A stretch of 64,000 nt of DNA from Dinoroseobacter sp049800835. Lineage in GTDB: Bacteria > Pseudomonadota > Alphaproteobacteria > Rhodobacterales > Rhodobacteraceae. The stretch spans positions 744,001-808,000 of the forward strand of contig NZ_JBNAFU010000001.1 in assembly GCF_049800835.1 (NCBI RefSeq), written 5' to 3'. Under the pieces are notes generated by a model. That model had not been told where the DNA came from and did not search any database. It worked only from the letters and a program-made list of their open reading frames with translations. The translations under genes and the position numbers were made by a program. Below are positions 48,472 to 57,854 of the stretch, piece by piece; positions within the stretch are counted from its first letter, which is position 1, and every line of letters starts with the position of its first letter.

Positions 48472-49323
48472 TTGCGGAACAATTCGGTCGTTGGCTGGCT
48501 CTTGGCAGCCCCACTTTCCCTCGTGCTGCTTGTCTTTCTGGTCGCGCCGATTGCGATGATCATCGTCGTCAGCTTCTGGGGGGCGACGGAGTGGTCAATC
48601 TATCCGGCATTCCAGTTCGACAATTACGCGTTCCTGCTCACGTCGGACGTGACCTACAGGGTCTTCATCAACACGTTCAAATATGCCGCGATCACATGGG
48701 CTTGCACGCTTCTGATCGGTTTTACCGTCGCCTACTACCTTGCATTTCACATCCGAAGCCTGACCTGGCAAATCGCACTCTTTCTGCTCTGCACGATCCC
48801 GTTTCTGACCTCGAACATCATCCGCATGATTTCATGGATCCCGTTTCTCGGGCGCAACGGGATCGCAAACTCGACGCTCATCTCCATGGGGGTCATCGAC
48901 GAACCATTGGAGTGGCTGTTGTTCAGCGATTTCAGCGTGATCCTCGCATTCGTTCATCTCTACACGCTGTTCATGGTGGTCCCGATCTTCAACACGATGA
49001 TGCGGATCGACAAATCACTGATAGAGGCTGCTGCGGATGCCGGCGCCACAGGCTGGCAGACGCTTTGGCATGTGATCATTCCGCTGACCAAACCGGGGAT
49101 CATGATCGGCACCATTTTCGTCGTGGCCCTTGTGATGGGGGATTTCATCACGGTGCGTTTCATGTCCGGATCCCAGTCCGCCAATGTCGGGCGGATGATC
49201 CAGAATGATATTGGACTGCTGCAATACCCGTCAGCATCTGCGACCGCAGTCATCCTGCTCGTCACGGTCCTTTTGCTGATCGGAACGCTCCTGCGCTTCG
49301 TCGACATCCGAAAGGAGCTCTGA
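48472..49323 (+). CDS. ABC transporter permease (PotB-like)
   Basis: This ~283-residue permease has six transmembrane segments and the EAA loop (EAAADAGATGWQTLWHVIIPLTKPG, ~183-207). The start is TTG 48472, with AGAGG 5 nt upstream; the longer in-frame extension overlaps the previous gene and the hairpin. It works with the following permease and the PotA-like ATPase. Confidence 0.9.
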   Translation: MRNNSVVGWLLAAPLSLVLLVFLVAPIAMIIVVSFWGATEWSIYPAFQFDNYAFLLTSDVTYRVFINTFKYAAITWACTLLIGFTVAYYLAFHIRSLTWQIALFLLCTIPFLTSNIIRMISWIPFLGRNGIANSTLISMGVIDEPLEWLLFSDFSVILAFVHLYTLFMVVPIFNTMMRIDKSLIEAAADAGATGWQTLWHVIIPLTKPGIMIGTIFVVALVMGDFITVRFMSGSQSANVGRMIQNDIGLLQYPSASATAVILLVTVLLLIGTLLRFVDIRKEL

Positions 49324-49325
49324 AG

Positions 49326-50165
49326 ATGGAACCGCGTCCCAAATCCTTCTACGCCCTGACTGTGTTTTTCATCCTGTTCATTGCATTCCTGTACGGTCCC
49401 ACAGTGACCATCGGCATCCTGTCGTTTCAGGGGCCGCAGGGCGGATTGACCTTTCCGATGCGGGGCGTTTCGTTGCACTGGTTCCGCGACCTGTTCGAGC
49501 AGCAGGCCGTGGGCGATATCTGGGGCGCCTTTTCCCGGTCGCTTGTTCTGGGCCTGATGGTGATGGTGACGACTGTCATCGTGTCCGTGATGGGCGGCCT
49601 TGCGTTCCGCAAACGCTTTGCAGGCTCCTCCCTTGTCTTCTACCTGATCATCACATCGCTGGTCATCCCTTCGATCCTGATCTCACTCGGGGTCGGGCTG
49701 ATCTGGTCCCAGTCAGGACTGCCGGTGCACTGGTCAAGCTCGGGTTTCGGGGCGCAGCTTACATGGACCTTGCCTTTCGGCCTGCTGATCGTGTTCGCCG
49801 TCTTCAACCGGTTCGATCCCTCTTTTGAAGAAGCAGCGCGCGACCTCGGCGCTAGCCCTTGGCAGGTCATTCGCCACGTTGTGCTTCCGATCATCGCGCC
49901 GTCATTGATCGGTGTCGCCCTCTTTGGGTTCACGCTCAGCTATGATGAATTTGCGCGCACCCTGCTGACCGCCGGCAGCTACAATACCCTCCCGCTCGAA
50001 ATTTTCGGCATGACAACAAACGTGACAACGCCCGTTTTGTTCGCCCTGGGCACGTTGACGACCGTCTTTTCACTGTTGGTGATCTGCGTGTTCCTGTTGG
50101 TGGTGTGGATCATGAATCGCCACCGCTCACGGCAGGGATCGGATGCAGGCCAAGGCATGATCTGA
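49326..50165 (+). CDS. ABC transporter permease (PotC-like)
   Basis: This 279-residue permease has six transmembrane helices and EAA loop EAARDLGASPWQVIRHVVLPIIAPS. It starts 2 nt after its partner and overlaps the racemase gene by ATGA. It completes a binding protein-dependent importer of the PotB/C class. Confidence 0.93.
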   Translation: MEPRPKSFYALTVFFILFIAFLYGPTVTIGILSFQGPQGGLTFPMRGVSLHWFRDLFEQQAVGDIWGAFSRSLVLGLMVMVTTVIVSVMGGLAFRKRFAGSSLVFYLIITSLVIPSILISLGVGLIWSQSGLPVHWSSSGFGAQLTWTLPFGLLIVFAVFNRFDPSFEEAARDLGASPWQVIRHVVLPIIAPSLIGVALFGFTLSYDEFARTLLTAGSYNTLPLEIFGMTTNVTTPVLFALGTLTTVFSLLVICVFLLVVWIMNRHRSRQGSDAGQGMI

Positions 50166-50806
50166 TGACTGTTATCGTCATCAACCCCAACAGCACCGTG
50201 TCGATGACACAGGCCATGCTGGAGCAGGCGCGCCGATCGGCTCCCGGATTGCGCTTCGAAGGATGGACATCGCACGATGGGCCGCCCGCGATTCAAGGCG
50301 CCGGCGACGGCAAGGCTGCCGCTGCGCCGCTTCTCAAACTTGTATCGAAGGCCTCTGACGCCAACGCGGATGGCATAATCATCGGATGCTTTGATGATAC
50401 GGCACTTGAAGAGGCTGCCAATCTGGCAGACTGCCCGGTAATCGGGATCGGCCAAGCCGCCTATCACTATGCGGCACTCCGGAATTGGAGGTTCAGCGTT
50501 GTAACGACACTGTCAGCGTCGGTGCCTGTGATCGAGGCAAATATCGAACGTCAGGGGATGCTGCCGTTTGCCGCCAAGGTGCGCGCATCCGGGGTGCCGG
50601 TTCTGGCTTTGGAACAGGAGCCGACACACGCGGCTCTGGCCATCAAGGAAGAGGCACTTCTTGCCCAGCAAGGTGATGACATCGATGCAGTGATCCTGGG
50701 GTGTGCCGGAATGGTGCAAGTCGTCGAGATGGTGCGTGAATCGCTGGCCATCGAAACCATAGACCCGGTCGCCTGCGCCGCAAAATGCCTGAAGTGGATG
50801 GTCTGA
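50165..50806 (+). CDS. Asp/Glu/hydantoin racemase family protein
   Basis: This 213-residue racemase has the two catalytic Cys: Cys75 (IIIGCFDD) and Cys180 (VILGCAGM), with INPNSTVSMT at the start, the hallmark of the hydantoin/allantoin racemase branch. It interconverts enantiomers of a hydantoin or related amino acid derivative. As the last gene of the ABC operon (ATGA overlap), it implies that the imported compound is a chiral hydantoin, allantoin-like or amino-acid derivative. Confidence 0.85.
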   Translation: MTVIVINPNSTVSMTQAMLEQARRSAPGLRFEGWTSHDGPPAIQGAGDGKAAAAPLLKLVSKASDANADGIIIGCFDDTALEEAANLADCPVIGIGQAAYHYAALRNWRFSVVTTLSASVPVIEANIERQGMLPFAAKVRASGVPVLALEQEPTHAALAIKEEALLAQQGDDIDAVILGCAGMVQVVEMVRESLAIETIDPVACAAKCLKWMV

Positions 50807-50958
50807 AGGCCCTTCAAAGACCAAAGATCGAAACCCGCAAGATGATCCGGGCGAGACGCAGGCAAAGAAACGCTTGCAGCGTGTTGCACACGTCCCGGGC
50901 GTCCAAGGCCGTCGCACAACGGCGCTGCCTCTTGCCCAAGAGGAAGCCCGACAGCTTT

Positions 50959-51816
50959 CTAGTCGAGTATCTCCAGAAAACTTCTGGTGATCCTCAAGCC
51001 GTATTTGTGTTTCGGGATGACGATGGCGGTCGAGTAGTTCTGCTGCAAGTCCTCGATCTCCACCTCCCGAAGTCGTTCTTCCGCGACGGAGCTGTTCTGC
51101 AAGAAAATACCAACCCCAACGCCTTGAAGGATCGCCTCCTTCATGACCGGAAACGTGGTCATGGTGACAATGCGATGCGGGACTAGATTTGCGTTTTCAA
51201 GGGCTTGCGTTACAACACGCTGTGTAAGCGACCCCTTTTCGGGAAGAACCAGAGTATGCGCCGCGACGTCTTGGAGCCGCACGCGCTCGCGCGCAGCCAA
51301 CGGATGATCGATCCGCGCGTAGAGCACGTATTTCGCTTCGACAATCGGGATTACGACCAGATCGGGCTGCGGCGCAGGTGCCGTGATAAGCGCGATATCG
51401 ACCCGTTTTGACTTCACGCGATCCATGGCGGAGGCCCAGTCAAAAAGTGCGAAGTCCACCGAGATGTTGTCGTACCGCGAGGTGTAGCGCTCGATCAACG
51501 ACAAGGCGGGTTGTGGCGCATTGGCGATGATCTTCAGATGTCCCCGGTCCAGCTGCGCATGACCGCGCAAGCGTTCGGTGATCTGCTGGTCGAGCGCGGC
51601 AAACTCATCGGCCAGTTCAAAGAGCTCCTGACCGGTCGCGGTCAGAGTGATGCCGTCCCTGCCCCGCACCAGAAGCTGCGCGCCAACCTCCGTTTCAAGT
51701 TTGGAGATATGCTGGGAGACGGCCGATTGAGACAGCCCCATGCGCCGCGCCGCCGCGGAGAAGCTGCCCTCCCGCACCGCATGCGCGAGGGCTTTGACGC
51801 GTTGCGCGTTGGGCAT
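50959..51816 (-). CDS. LysR-family transcriptional regulator
   Basis: This 285-residue regulator has an N-terminal winged helix (GSFSAAARRMGLSQSAVSQHISKLE, 17-41) and the LysR effector domain. It is divergent from the Ugp-like ABC operon; a clear LysR-type dyad lies between them. It is convergent with the racemase gene across ~150 bp. Confidence 0.92.
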   Translation of the reverse strand: MPNAQRVKALAHAVREGSFSAAARRMGLSQSAVSQHISKLETEVGAQLLVRGRDGITLTATGQELFELADEFAALDQQITERLRGHAQLDRGHLKIIANAPQPALSLIERYTSRYDNISVDFALFDWASAMDRVKSKRVDIALITAPAPQPDLVVIPIVEAKYVLYARIDHPLAARERVRLQDVAAHTLVLPEKGSLTQRVVTQALENANLVPHRIVTMTTFPVMKEAILQGVGVGIFLQNSSVAEERLREVEIEDLQQNYSTAIVIPKHKYGLRITRSFLEILD

Positions 51817-51859
51817 CCGCTTCCACTCTTGATGTTCCTGACGTGCCCACTGTTGCAGG

Positions 51860-51876
51860 TATTAGTCGCACTAATA
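51860..51876. promoter_or_regulatory. Candidate LysR operator
   Basis: TATTAG-TCGCA-CTAATA is a perfect 6-bp dyad with the T-N11-A form of LysR boxes. It sits 44 bp from the lysR start and 65 bp from the ABC operon start. A TGACGTCA palindrome follows directly (51877-51884). Confidence 0.7.
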
Positions 51877-51941
51877 TGACGTCACGGAATCGAGACCAAG
51901 CATTGCCATGCTGACCTTCGTAGCGACCATCGGAGGCGGCC

Positions 51942-53075
51942 TTGGCGCAAATCTCTTTGCAGAAGATCGAGAAGTCTTTCGGCAGTACATCTGTCCTGAA
52001 AGGCGTATCTCTCGATATCGCAGAAGGTGAGTTCGTCACCCTGGTCGGGCCATCGGGCTGTGGAAAATCGACGCTTTTGCGGATTCTGTCGGGCCTTGAA
52101 CACGCTGACGGTGGACGGGTGGAGATCAACGGGACAGATGTCACCAATATTCGCCCCGCGGACCGCGACCTGGCCATGGTTTTCCAGAGCTACGCGCTTT
52201 ATCCGCATTTGAGTGTTGCGGACAATATGATGACACCGCTCAGGATGCGGGAACTCGGGGCCGTGGCAAGACTTCCGATCATCGGGCCCCTCGTTGCGCG
52301 CAAGACCTACCGGTCGCTCCGCAGCAAGGTCGAAGGCGTCGCGAAAACCCTCGAAATCTCGGCTCTTCTGGACCGAAGACCCGGACAACTCTCAGGCGGA
52401 CAGCGCCAGCGCGTGGCGCTGGGGCGCGCCATGGTCCGCGAACCTGTGGCATTCCTAATGGACGAGCCGCTATCAAACCTCGACGCGGCCCTGCGGGTCC
52501 ACATGCGGGCTGAGCTTTCGGAATTGCACCGCAGGCTCAAAACGACATTCGTTTACGTCACCCACGATCAGGCCGAAGCGCTGACCATGTCCGACCGCAT
52601 GGCCGTCATGATGAAGGGGCGCATCTTGCAGCTTGGGCCCCCGGACAAGATTTACACCGACCCGGAAACCATTGAAGTGGCACGGTTTATCGGATCACCG
52701 GCCATCAACATCCTTGCTGGGGATGTGCACGCAGATGGGCGCCTCGACCTCTGGGGAGAGACGCTCGGTGTTCTCCCGAAACAGGTCGCACAACCGGTCA
52801 GCTTCGGGCTGCGCCCCGAACATGGGTTCCTGTCTGAAAGCGGAAGGTTTCGCGGGATCGTAAAGCATCGCGAAAACCTTGGTGCAGACATTTTTCTTCA
52901 TATCGGCGTCCACGGGCAAGACAAGGTCATCGTGCTCAGATCGGAGCCTGCGCGCGCTCAGGACATGGGGATCGGTGCGAATATCCAGTTTGATTTCGAC
53001 CGCACGCAGATGTTGATTTTTTCGGCTGACGGAAACCGCCTCCGCCCCCCCGTTGCCACCAGGGAAGTGGCTTAG
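51942..53075 (+). CDS. ABC transporter ATPase (UgpC/MalK-like)
   Basis: This 377-residue ATPase has Walker A GPSGCGKSTL (36-45), FQSYALYPHLSV, signature LSGGQRQRVALGRAM, Walker B VAFLMDEPLSNLD and a C-terminal TOBE domain (FGLRPEHGF). An extra ~18-residue stretch (RELGAVARLPIIGPLVARK) follows the Q-loop. The start is TTG 51942 with GGAGG 5 nt upstream. It serves the two permeases downstream. Confidence 0.93.
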   Translation: MAQISLQKIEKSFGSTSVLKGVSLDIAEGEFVTLVGPSGCGKSTLLRILSGLEHADGGRVEINGTDVTNIRPADRDLAMVFQSYALYPHLSVADNMMTPLRMRELGAVARLPIIGPLVARKTYRSLRSKVEGVAKTLEISALLDRRPGQLSGGQRQRVALGRAMVREPVAFLMDEPLSNLDAALRVHMRAELSELHRRLKTTFVYVTHDQAEALTMSDRMAVMMKGRILQLGPPDKIYTDPETIEVARFIGSPAINILAGDVHADGRLDLWGETLGVLPKQVAQPVSFGLRPEHGFLSESGRFRGIVKHRENLGADIFLHIGVHGQDKVIVLRSEPARAQDMGIGANIQFDFDRTQMLIFSADGNRLRPPVATREVA

Positions 53076-53079
53076 CGCC

Positions 53080-53997
53080 ATGACATCCAGAGCCCATCTT
53101 TGGTTTGTTGGTCCGGCGCTTTTTCTGATGGTCGTGATCCTTCTGCTGCCGATCCTGATCGCGGGCGGGCTCAGCCTGACGGACTACTCCCTTGGCAACA
53201 CCGGCGCGAACTACGTGGGCCTTGAGAACTATGAGCGCATCTTTACCCGCACGACCTACGAGAAGATGTTCGGCGCGACCTTCCGCTACGTGTTTGTCGT
53301 TGTGCCGTTGACCGTGGGCCTTGGTCTGGGTGCTGCTTTGCTCATCCACTCGCTCACCCGGTTCGGAGATGTCTACAAGACAATCTACTTTCTGCCCGTC
53401 ATGGCCGCTCTGATCGCCATGGCAATCGTCTGGGAATTTGCCTTTCACCCCACCATCGGGATCGTAAACGCAACCCTCGAACGTGGGTGCGGCACCTTCC
53501 TCGAAACCTGGACCTGGTACGCAAACGGCTGTGCCCGCAGCTTTCCGCTTTGGCTCACGGACCGCGACTACGCTATCTGGACGGTTTGCTTTATCGGGGT
53601 CTGGCAGGGTTTCGGCTTTAACATGGTCCTCTACCTTGCCGGTTTGTCGTCGATCCCGCCGTCGCTTTATGACGCGGCGGAGATGGATGGGACGACCTCC
53701 GGGTGGGAGCGGTTCCGCCTTGTCACATGGCCGCTTCTTGGGCCGACGACCGTGTTTGTTGTGACAATCAGTTTCATCCGATCCTTTCAGGTCTTCGACA
53801 TGGTGGAGGCCTTCTACCCGCAGGGCGGAGGACCCTCGAAGTCTGTCTACGTGATGATGTTTGCCATCTACGAGAAGGGCATTCAGCAAAACCTCATGGG
53901 GATCGGTGCGGCGATTACGGTCGTATTCCTCGGCTTCGTGATGGCCCTGACCCTGATCCAGCGCTGGCTGGTTGAGCGGAGGACGCATTATGTCTGA
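53080..53997 (+). CDS. ABC transporter permease (UgpA/MalF-like)
   Basis: This 305-residue permease has six membrane helices and EAA loop DAAEMDGTTSGWERFRLVTWPLLGPT. A periplasmic loop (~125-165) contains two Cys (RGCG and NGCA) that could form a disulfide. It begins 4 nt after the ATPase and overlaps the next permease by 8 nt. Confidence 0.93.
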   Translation: MTSRAHLWFVGPALFLMVVILLLPILIAGGLSLTDYSLGNTGANYVGLENYERIFTRTTYEKMFGATFRYVFVVVPLTVGLGLGAALLIHSLTRFGDVYKTIYFLPVMAALIAMAIVWEFAFHPTIGIVNATLERGCGTFLETWTWYANGCARSFPLWLTDRDYAIWTVCFIGVWQGFGFNMVLYLAGLSSIPPSLYDAAEMDGTTSGWERFRLVTWPLLGPTTVFVVTISFIRSFQVFDMVEAFYPQGGGPSKSVYVMMFAIYEKGIQQNLMGIGAAITVVFLGFVMALTLIQRWLVERRTHYV

Positions 53998-54913
53998 CAT
54001 GACAAGCGCCCAGCTGGCCCGCAGCTCAGCGTTCTCGACGAACGAGACGATCAAACATGCGGTTCTGATCCTCGGCGCGCTGATCGTACTGCTGCCATTC
54101 TACACGATGGCCAGCCTGTCACTCAAATCGCCTGCCGAGATCATGCAGCAAACCGGTGGGTTCCTTGGCACGCAAGAGCCGTTTCGCGATGATTTCTGCG
54201 TCAAGCTCGGCAACGCGGTCGAAGACTGCATGGTCAATCCGATCGTCTACAACTACACAACCGCCTTCGAAAAAGCGCCGCTTCTGCGGTACCTTCTGAA
54301 CGGCGTGATCGTAACGGTCTCGATCTTTCTTATTCAGGTGATCGTTGCCCTGCCCTGCGCCTATGCGCTGGCCAAGCTACGGTTTTGGGGGCGCGAGGCT
54401 GTGTTCGGTCTTGTGCTGTTCTGTCTGCTGATCCCGGTCCACGCCATCGCACTGCCGCTTTACATCATGCTGGCCAAATTGGGCCTGACGAACTCGTACG
54501 CTGCGCTGATCATTCCCTGGACGATTTCCGTCTTCGGCATCTTCCTGATGCGGCAATTCTTCATGACCGTGCCGGATGATCTGATCGATGCCGCCCGAAT
54601 GGACGGGATGAGCGAGTACGGGATTATCTGGCAGGTCATGTTGCCCACGGCGATCCCGGCGCTCATGGCCTTTGGCATCTTCTCGGTCGTGGCCCACTGG
54701 AACGACTATTTCTGGCCGCGAATTGTCATCACCGGCAATCGAGAACTGTTCACGCCGCCCCTTGGTCTGCGCGAATTCAAAGGCGACGCGGACGGGGACA
54801 ATTTCGGACCGATGATGGCCACGGCCTGCATCATCGTGACCCCGCTGATCGTCTGTTTCCTGCTGGCACAGCGCCGCTTCATCGAAGGGATCACGTTATC
54901 CGGCATGAAATGA
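53990..54913 (+). CDS. ABC transporter permease (UgpE/MalG-like)
   Basis: This 307-residue permease has six membrane helices and EAA loop DAARMDGMSEYGIIWQVMLPTAIPA. The first periplasmic loop is long and contains DDFCVKLGNAVEDC, another probable disulfide pair like that of its partner. ATG 53990 has GGAGG upstream. Confidence 0.93.
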   Translation: MSDMTSAQLARSSAFSTNETIKHAVLILGALIVLLPFYTMASLSLKSPAEIMQQTGGFLGTQEPFRDDFCVKLGNAVEDCMVNPIVYNYTTAFEKAPLLRYLLNGVIVTVSIFLIQVIVALPCAYALAKLRFWGREAVFGLVLFCLLIPVHAIALPLYIMLAKLGLTNSYAALIIPWTISVFGIFLMRQFFMTVPDDLIDAARMDGMSEYGIIWQVMLPTAIPALMAFGIFSVVAHWNDYFWPRIVITGNRELFTPPLGLREFKGDADGDNFGPMMATACIIVTPLIVCFLLAQRRFIEGITLSGMK

Positions 54914-55017
54914 GGCGACGCACGCGCCGCCCCATCAACCATTCCCACGTCAGGGAAGTTCACCCAGGGCTCTGTCAATCGCCAAACCTCCAGAGCCCGA
55001 GTTATCAGGAGAAAGTA

Positions 55018-56268
55018 ATGAAAAAACTCAGCACTGCAATGGCGCTTGTCCTGCTCGCAGGCCCGGCGCTGGCGGAAGACAAGATCGTCATCGAGTTCGC
55101 CTATCCCTACAGCCACCTGTTCGATGTGACCTACGAGCGGATCCTGCCGAAGTTCTACGAGGCGTATCCGAACATCGAAGTGAAGATGCGCGCGACCTAC
55201 GAAAGCTACGAGGATGGAACCAATACCATCCTGCGCGAAGCCGTGGCCGGAACACTGCCGGATGTGACCATGCAGGGCCTGAATCGCCAGGCAATTCTTG
55301 TTGAGAAGGGCATTGCCAAATCCCTTGAGCCGTTCATCGCGGACGAAGACGATTTCGCGAAGGATGGCTATCACAAGGCCATGCTCGATCTGGGCACCTT
55401 TGATGGGGATGTCTACGGTCTGCCGTTCTCCATCTCGCTTCCGGTTGGCTACTACAACATGGAAACGATGGCGAAGGCTGGCTACGACGAGACCAACTTG
55501 CCGACAACCTGGGAAGAGGTCGTGCAGGCCTGCGTGCGCCTGCGCGAAGCCGGTGTCGAAAACCCGATGTTCTGGGGATGGAACATCACCGGTAACTGGT
55601 TCCTGCAAGCCCTTATGTGGAGCCAGGACAAACCCACGGTTGAGGGCGCGGATTTTCAACTGGATACCCCCGAAGGCCTGACCGCGCTGAACACGATGCG
55701 GACGATTTTTCGGGGATGTGAAATGCAGAACCTCGAATGGAAAGCGGCTCTTGCGTCCTTCTCCGCCGGTGATATCGGCATGATGTACTGGTCCACCTCC
55801 GCTGTCGGCGCGGTGGAGCGCGCGATGGGCGAGTTCACGCTTGTGACAAGCGAGTTTCCCGGGCTGAGCGCCGATGGCCCCATGGGCCTGCCCGCTGGCG
55901 GAAACTCCGCGATGCTGGTGTCGACCTCCGAAGATCCGGCAGAGCTCGACGCAGCATGGAAATGGCTGAAGTTCATCACGTCTGGCGAAGGGGCCGCCGA
56001 TGTGGCGCGGACGACCGGCTACATGCCACCCAACCAGGCAGCCAACGAGATCATCCTCAAGGATTTCTATGAGGAAAACCCGGCGAAGGCGACAGCCGTG
56101 CGCCAACTGCCGCTCTTGCGCGAATGGCAGGCTTATCCGGGTGACAATGGCCTTGCAGCGACCCAAGTCATCTATGACGGGCTCGAAGGCATCGTGACAG
56201 GTGAATTCGATGACATGGCGGAGCTGCAGGAAGAGCTGACCGAAGAAGTTCAGGACCTCATCCAGTAA
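55018..56268 (+). CDS. ABC extracellular solute-binding protein (UgpB-like)
   Basis: This 416-residue protein has a Sec signal peptide (MKKLSTAMALVLLAGPALA) and the family-1 solute-binding fold: GTLPDVTMQGLNRQAILVEKG, GLPFSISLPVGYYN and TSGEGAADVARTTGYMP. AGGAGA precedes ATG 55018. With LysR, UgpC-like ATPase and a phosphoesterase in the operon, the ligand may be a glycerophosphodiester or a sugar phosphate (inference). Confidence 0.92.
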   Translation: MKKLSTAMALVLLAGPALAEDKIVIEFAYPYSHLFDVTYERILPKFYEAYPNIEVKMRATYESYEDGTNTILREAVAGTLPDVTMQGLNRQAILVEKGIAKSLEPFIADEDDFAKDGYHKAMLDLGTFDGDVYGLPFSISLPVGYYNMETMAKAGYDETNLPTTWEEVVQACVRLREAGVENPMFWGWNITGNWFLQALMWSQDKPTVEGADFQLDTPEGLTALNTMRTIFRGCEMQNLEWKAALASFSAGDIGMMYWSTSAVGAVERAMGEFTLVTSEFPGLSADGPMGLPAGGNSAMLVSTSEDPAELDAAWKWLKFITSGEGAADVARTTGYMPPNQAANEIILKDFYEENPAKATAVRQLPLLREWQAYPGDNGLAATQVIYDGLEGIVTGEFDDMAELQEELTEEVQDLIQ

Positions 56269-56286
56269 ACACTTCGGATGTCGACA

Positions 56287-56311
56287 CCCCGGGCGGTTCA
56301 CCTGCCCGGGG
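56287..56311 (+). promoter_or_regulatory. Intercistronic hairpin after the binding-protein gene
   Basis: An 8-bp stem (CCCCGGGC / GCCCGGGG) with a 9-nt loop lies between the binding-protein gene and the phosphoesterase gene. It lacks a T-run; it may stabilise the upstream message. Confidence 0.6.
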
Positions 56312-56330
56312 ACAGTTCCAGGAATACGAC

Positions 56331-57155
56331 ATGAAACTGCTGCACCTCACCGATATTCATCTGACAAGGCCCGGCAACACGATCGGCGGCCGCGATCCCA
56401 ACGCCAACTTCGAAAAGGCGCTACAAGATGCCCTGCACAAGCACCGGGATGCAGAAGCGCTCTTTATCACCGGAGATCTCTCCGACTGGGGTGATGCCGA
56501 GGACTATGCACGGCTCAGAAAGCGCATTGCGAATACGACGGTTCCGATCCATCTCCTGATCGGAAACCATGACGAAAGACCGACCTTCCTTAAGGAGTTT
56601 CCGGAGCTTGCAAATGCGGATGGACATGTTCAATACACGGTCCCCCTCTCGCTCGGGACAGCAATCTGCCTCGACACGTGGGGACCCGAGACCCATGCCG
56701 GGCATTTCTGCGAAACGCGCGCACGCTGGCTCACCAAACAGCTCGAACAGGTAGAAGGCCCGGTCTGGATTTTCATGCACCACAACCCGGTGCCTGTCCG
56801 CGTCGCGCCCATGGACAAGATCATGCTGCTTGATGCCGATCTGTTCGGCGAGACAATCCGACCTTTCGCCCGGAAAATCCGCCATATCTTCCACGGCCAT
56901 TGCCATTTGCCATTGTGCGGCTCTCTCCACGGTGTGCCGTTTTCCGCCCCACGCGGTACGAACCATGCGGGCTGGGCTGATTTTGCAGCGACCCGACTGT
57001 TGTCCTCGGCGGACCTGCCAGAGGCCTACGCGGTCGCCTTTGCAACGCAAGCCTCGACCCTCCTGCATATGGTCGAGTTCGGCTATGACGGCGACATCAA
57101 GGGGGAAGGCTCGCCCGAGTACGCCGACTGGGACAGGATGACAATGGTCCGGTAG
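56331..57155 (+). CDS. Calcineurin-like metallophosphoesterase (CpdA-like)
   Basis: This 274-residue enzyme has all metal-binding motifs: LHLTDIHLT (4-12), ITGDLSDWGD, LIGNHDERP, FMHHNPVP and HGHCH. The closest type is cyclic-nucleotide/glycerophosphodiester phosphodiesterase (CpdA/GpdQ). There is no signal peptide, so it acts on the imported compound in the cytoplasm. It ends the operon. Confidence 0.9.
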   Translation: MKLLHLTDIHLTRPGNTIGGRDPNANFEKALQDALHKHRDAEALFITGDLSDWGDAEDYARLRKRIANTTVPIHLLIGNHDERPTFLKEFPELANADGHVQYTVPLSLGTAICLDTWGPETHAGHFCETRARWLTKQLEQVEGPVWIFMHHNPVPVRVAPMDKIMLLDADLFGETIRPFARKIRHIFHGHCHLPLCGSLHGVPFSAPRGTNHAGWADFAATRLLSSADLPEAYAVAFATQASTLLHMVEFGYDGDIKGEGSPEYADWDRMTMVR

Positions 57156-57854
57156 CGCTCAGGTAATTGATTTTCCGACCCAAGTCGGCTTGCGGAACGG
57201 TCACGAGATATCTGCGCGCAGTGTTGATCGGCATCAGAGGTGGTTTCGGGACCAAAACAAGCGCGCAGCCTCCTGCGGAACGGCGCGATCTGAGGCAGGC
57301 GAAGGCATTTGGGGTCTCGCAAAGACGGAACGCACCTTCGGGCATCTCGGTGTCGCGCCAAAAGTAGGTTTCAAAGTTGCAAAGACTTCGGCGCAGGCGT
57401 TGCGACCTGACCGTCGTGCCTGTGTTCCGTCGGAGCCTCTGCCGTCCGCCGAAGGACGCACCCCCAAAAAATCCGCCGCGTTCGTTCGCACCGTCGGTCG
57501 GAACCGTTGATAAAAATGTGCGTCCGCGTTGGCAAACCGGTCTTCCCCAGACCTCATGTGAACCATAGCGGCCGTGCCCGGTTCCAGCCAAGTCTAGCGG
57601 TCACATCAATCTCTGAGATGCGCGCAGGCGGTGCAAGACAGACCGGGTCACGGACAGCGCCACGAATGCGCGGGAACAGATCCCAACCTTCCCGCCATCG
57701 CGCGATCGGTCCTTTCCCGGATCGCGAGTGGAACGCTGCGCGAAAAGGCGGCCAGCATCGCGGGGCCCGTTCGGAAAACGTGTAGCAAGGTCATGCCGCG
57801 GGTTCGCAGCCCCCGCAAACAGCAGCATGCTCGATGCCCTCCACTTTCGTGGAT
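57156..57854. other. Intergenic stretch without recognisable gene
   Basis: These ~700 bases separate the phosphoesterase from the type I secretion genes. Short open frames occur in all directions, but none has a clear start, ribosome binding site or family resemblance. A small hairpin (CCGAC-CCAA-GTCGG) is at 57175-57188. The translated middle part (57350-57510) has the look of a non-coding dispersed repeat of Rhodobacterales genomes; this cannot be proved here. Confidence 0.4.
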
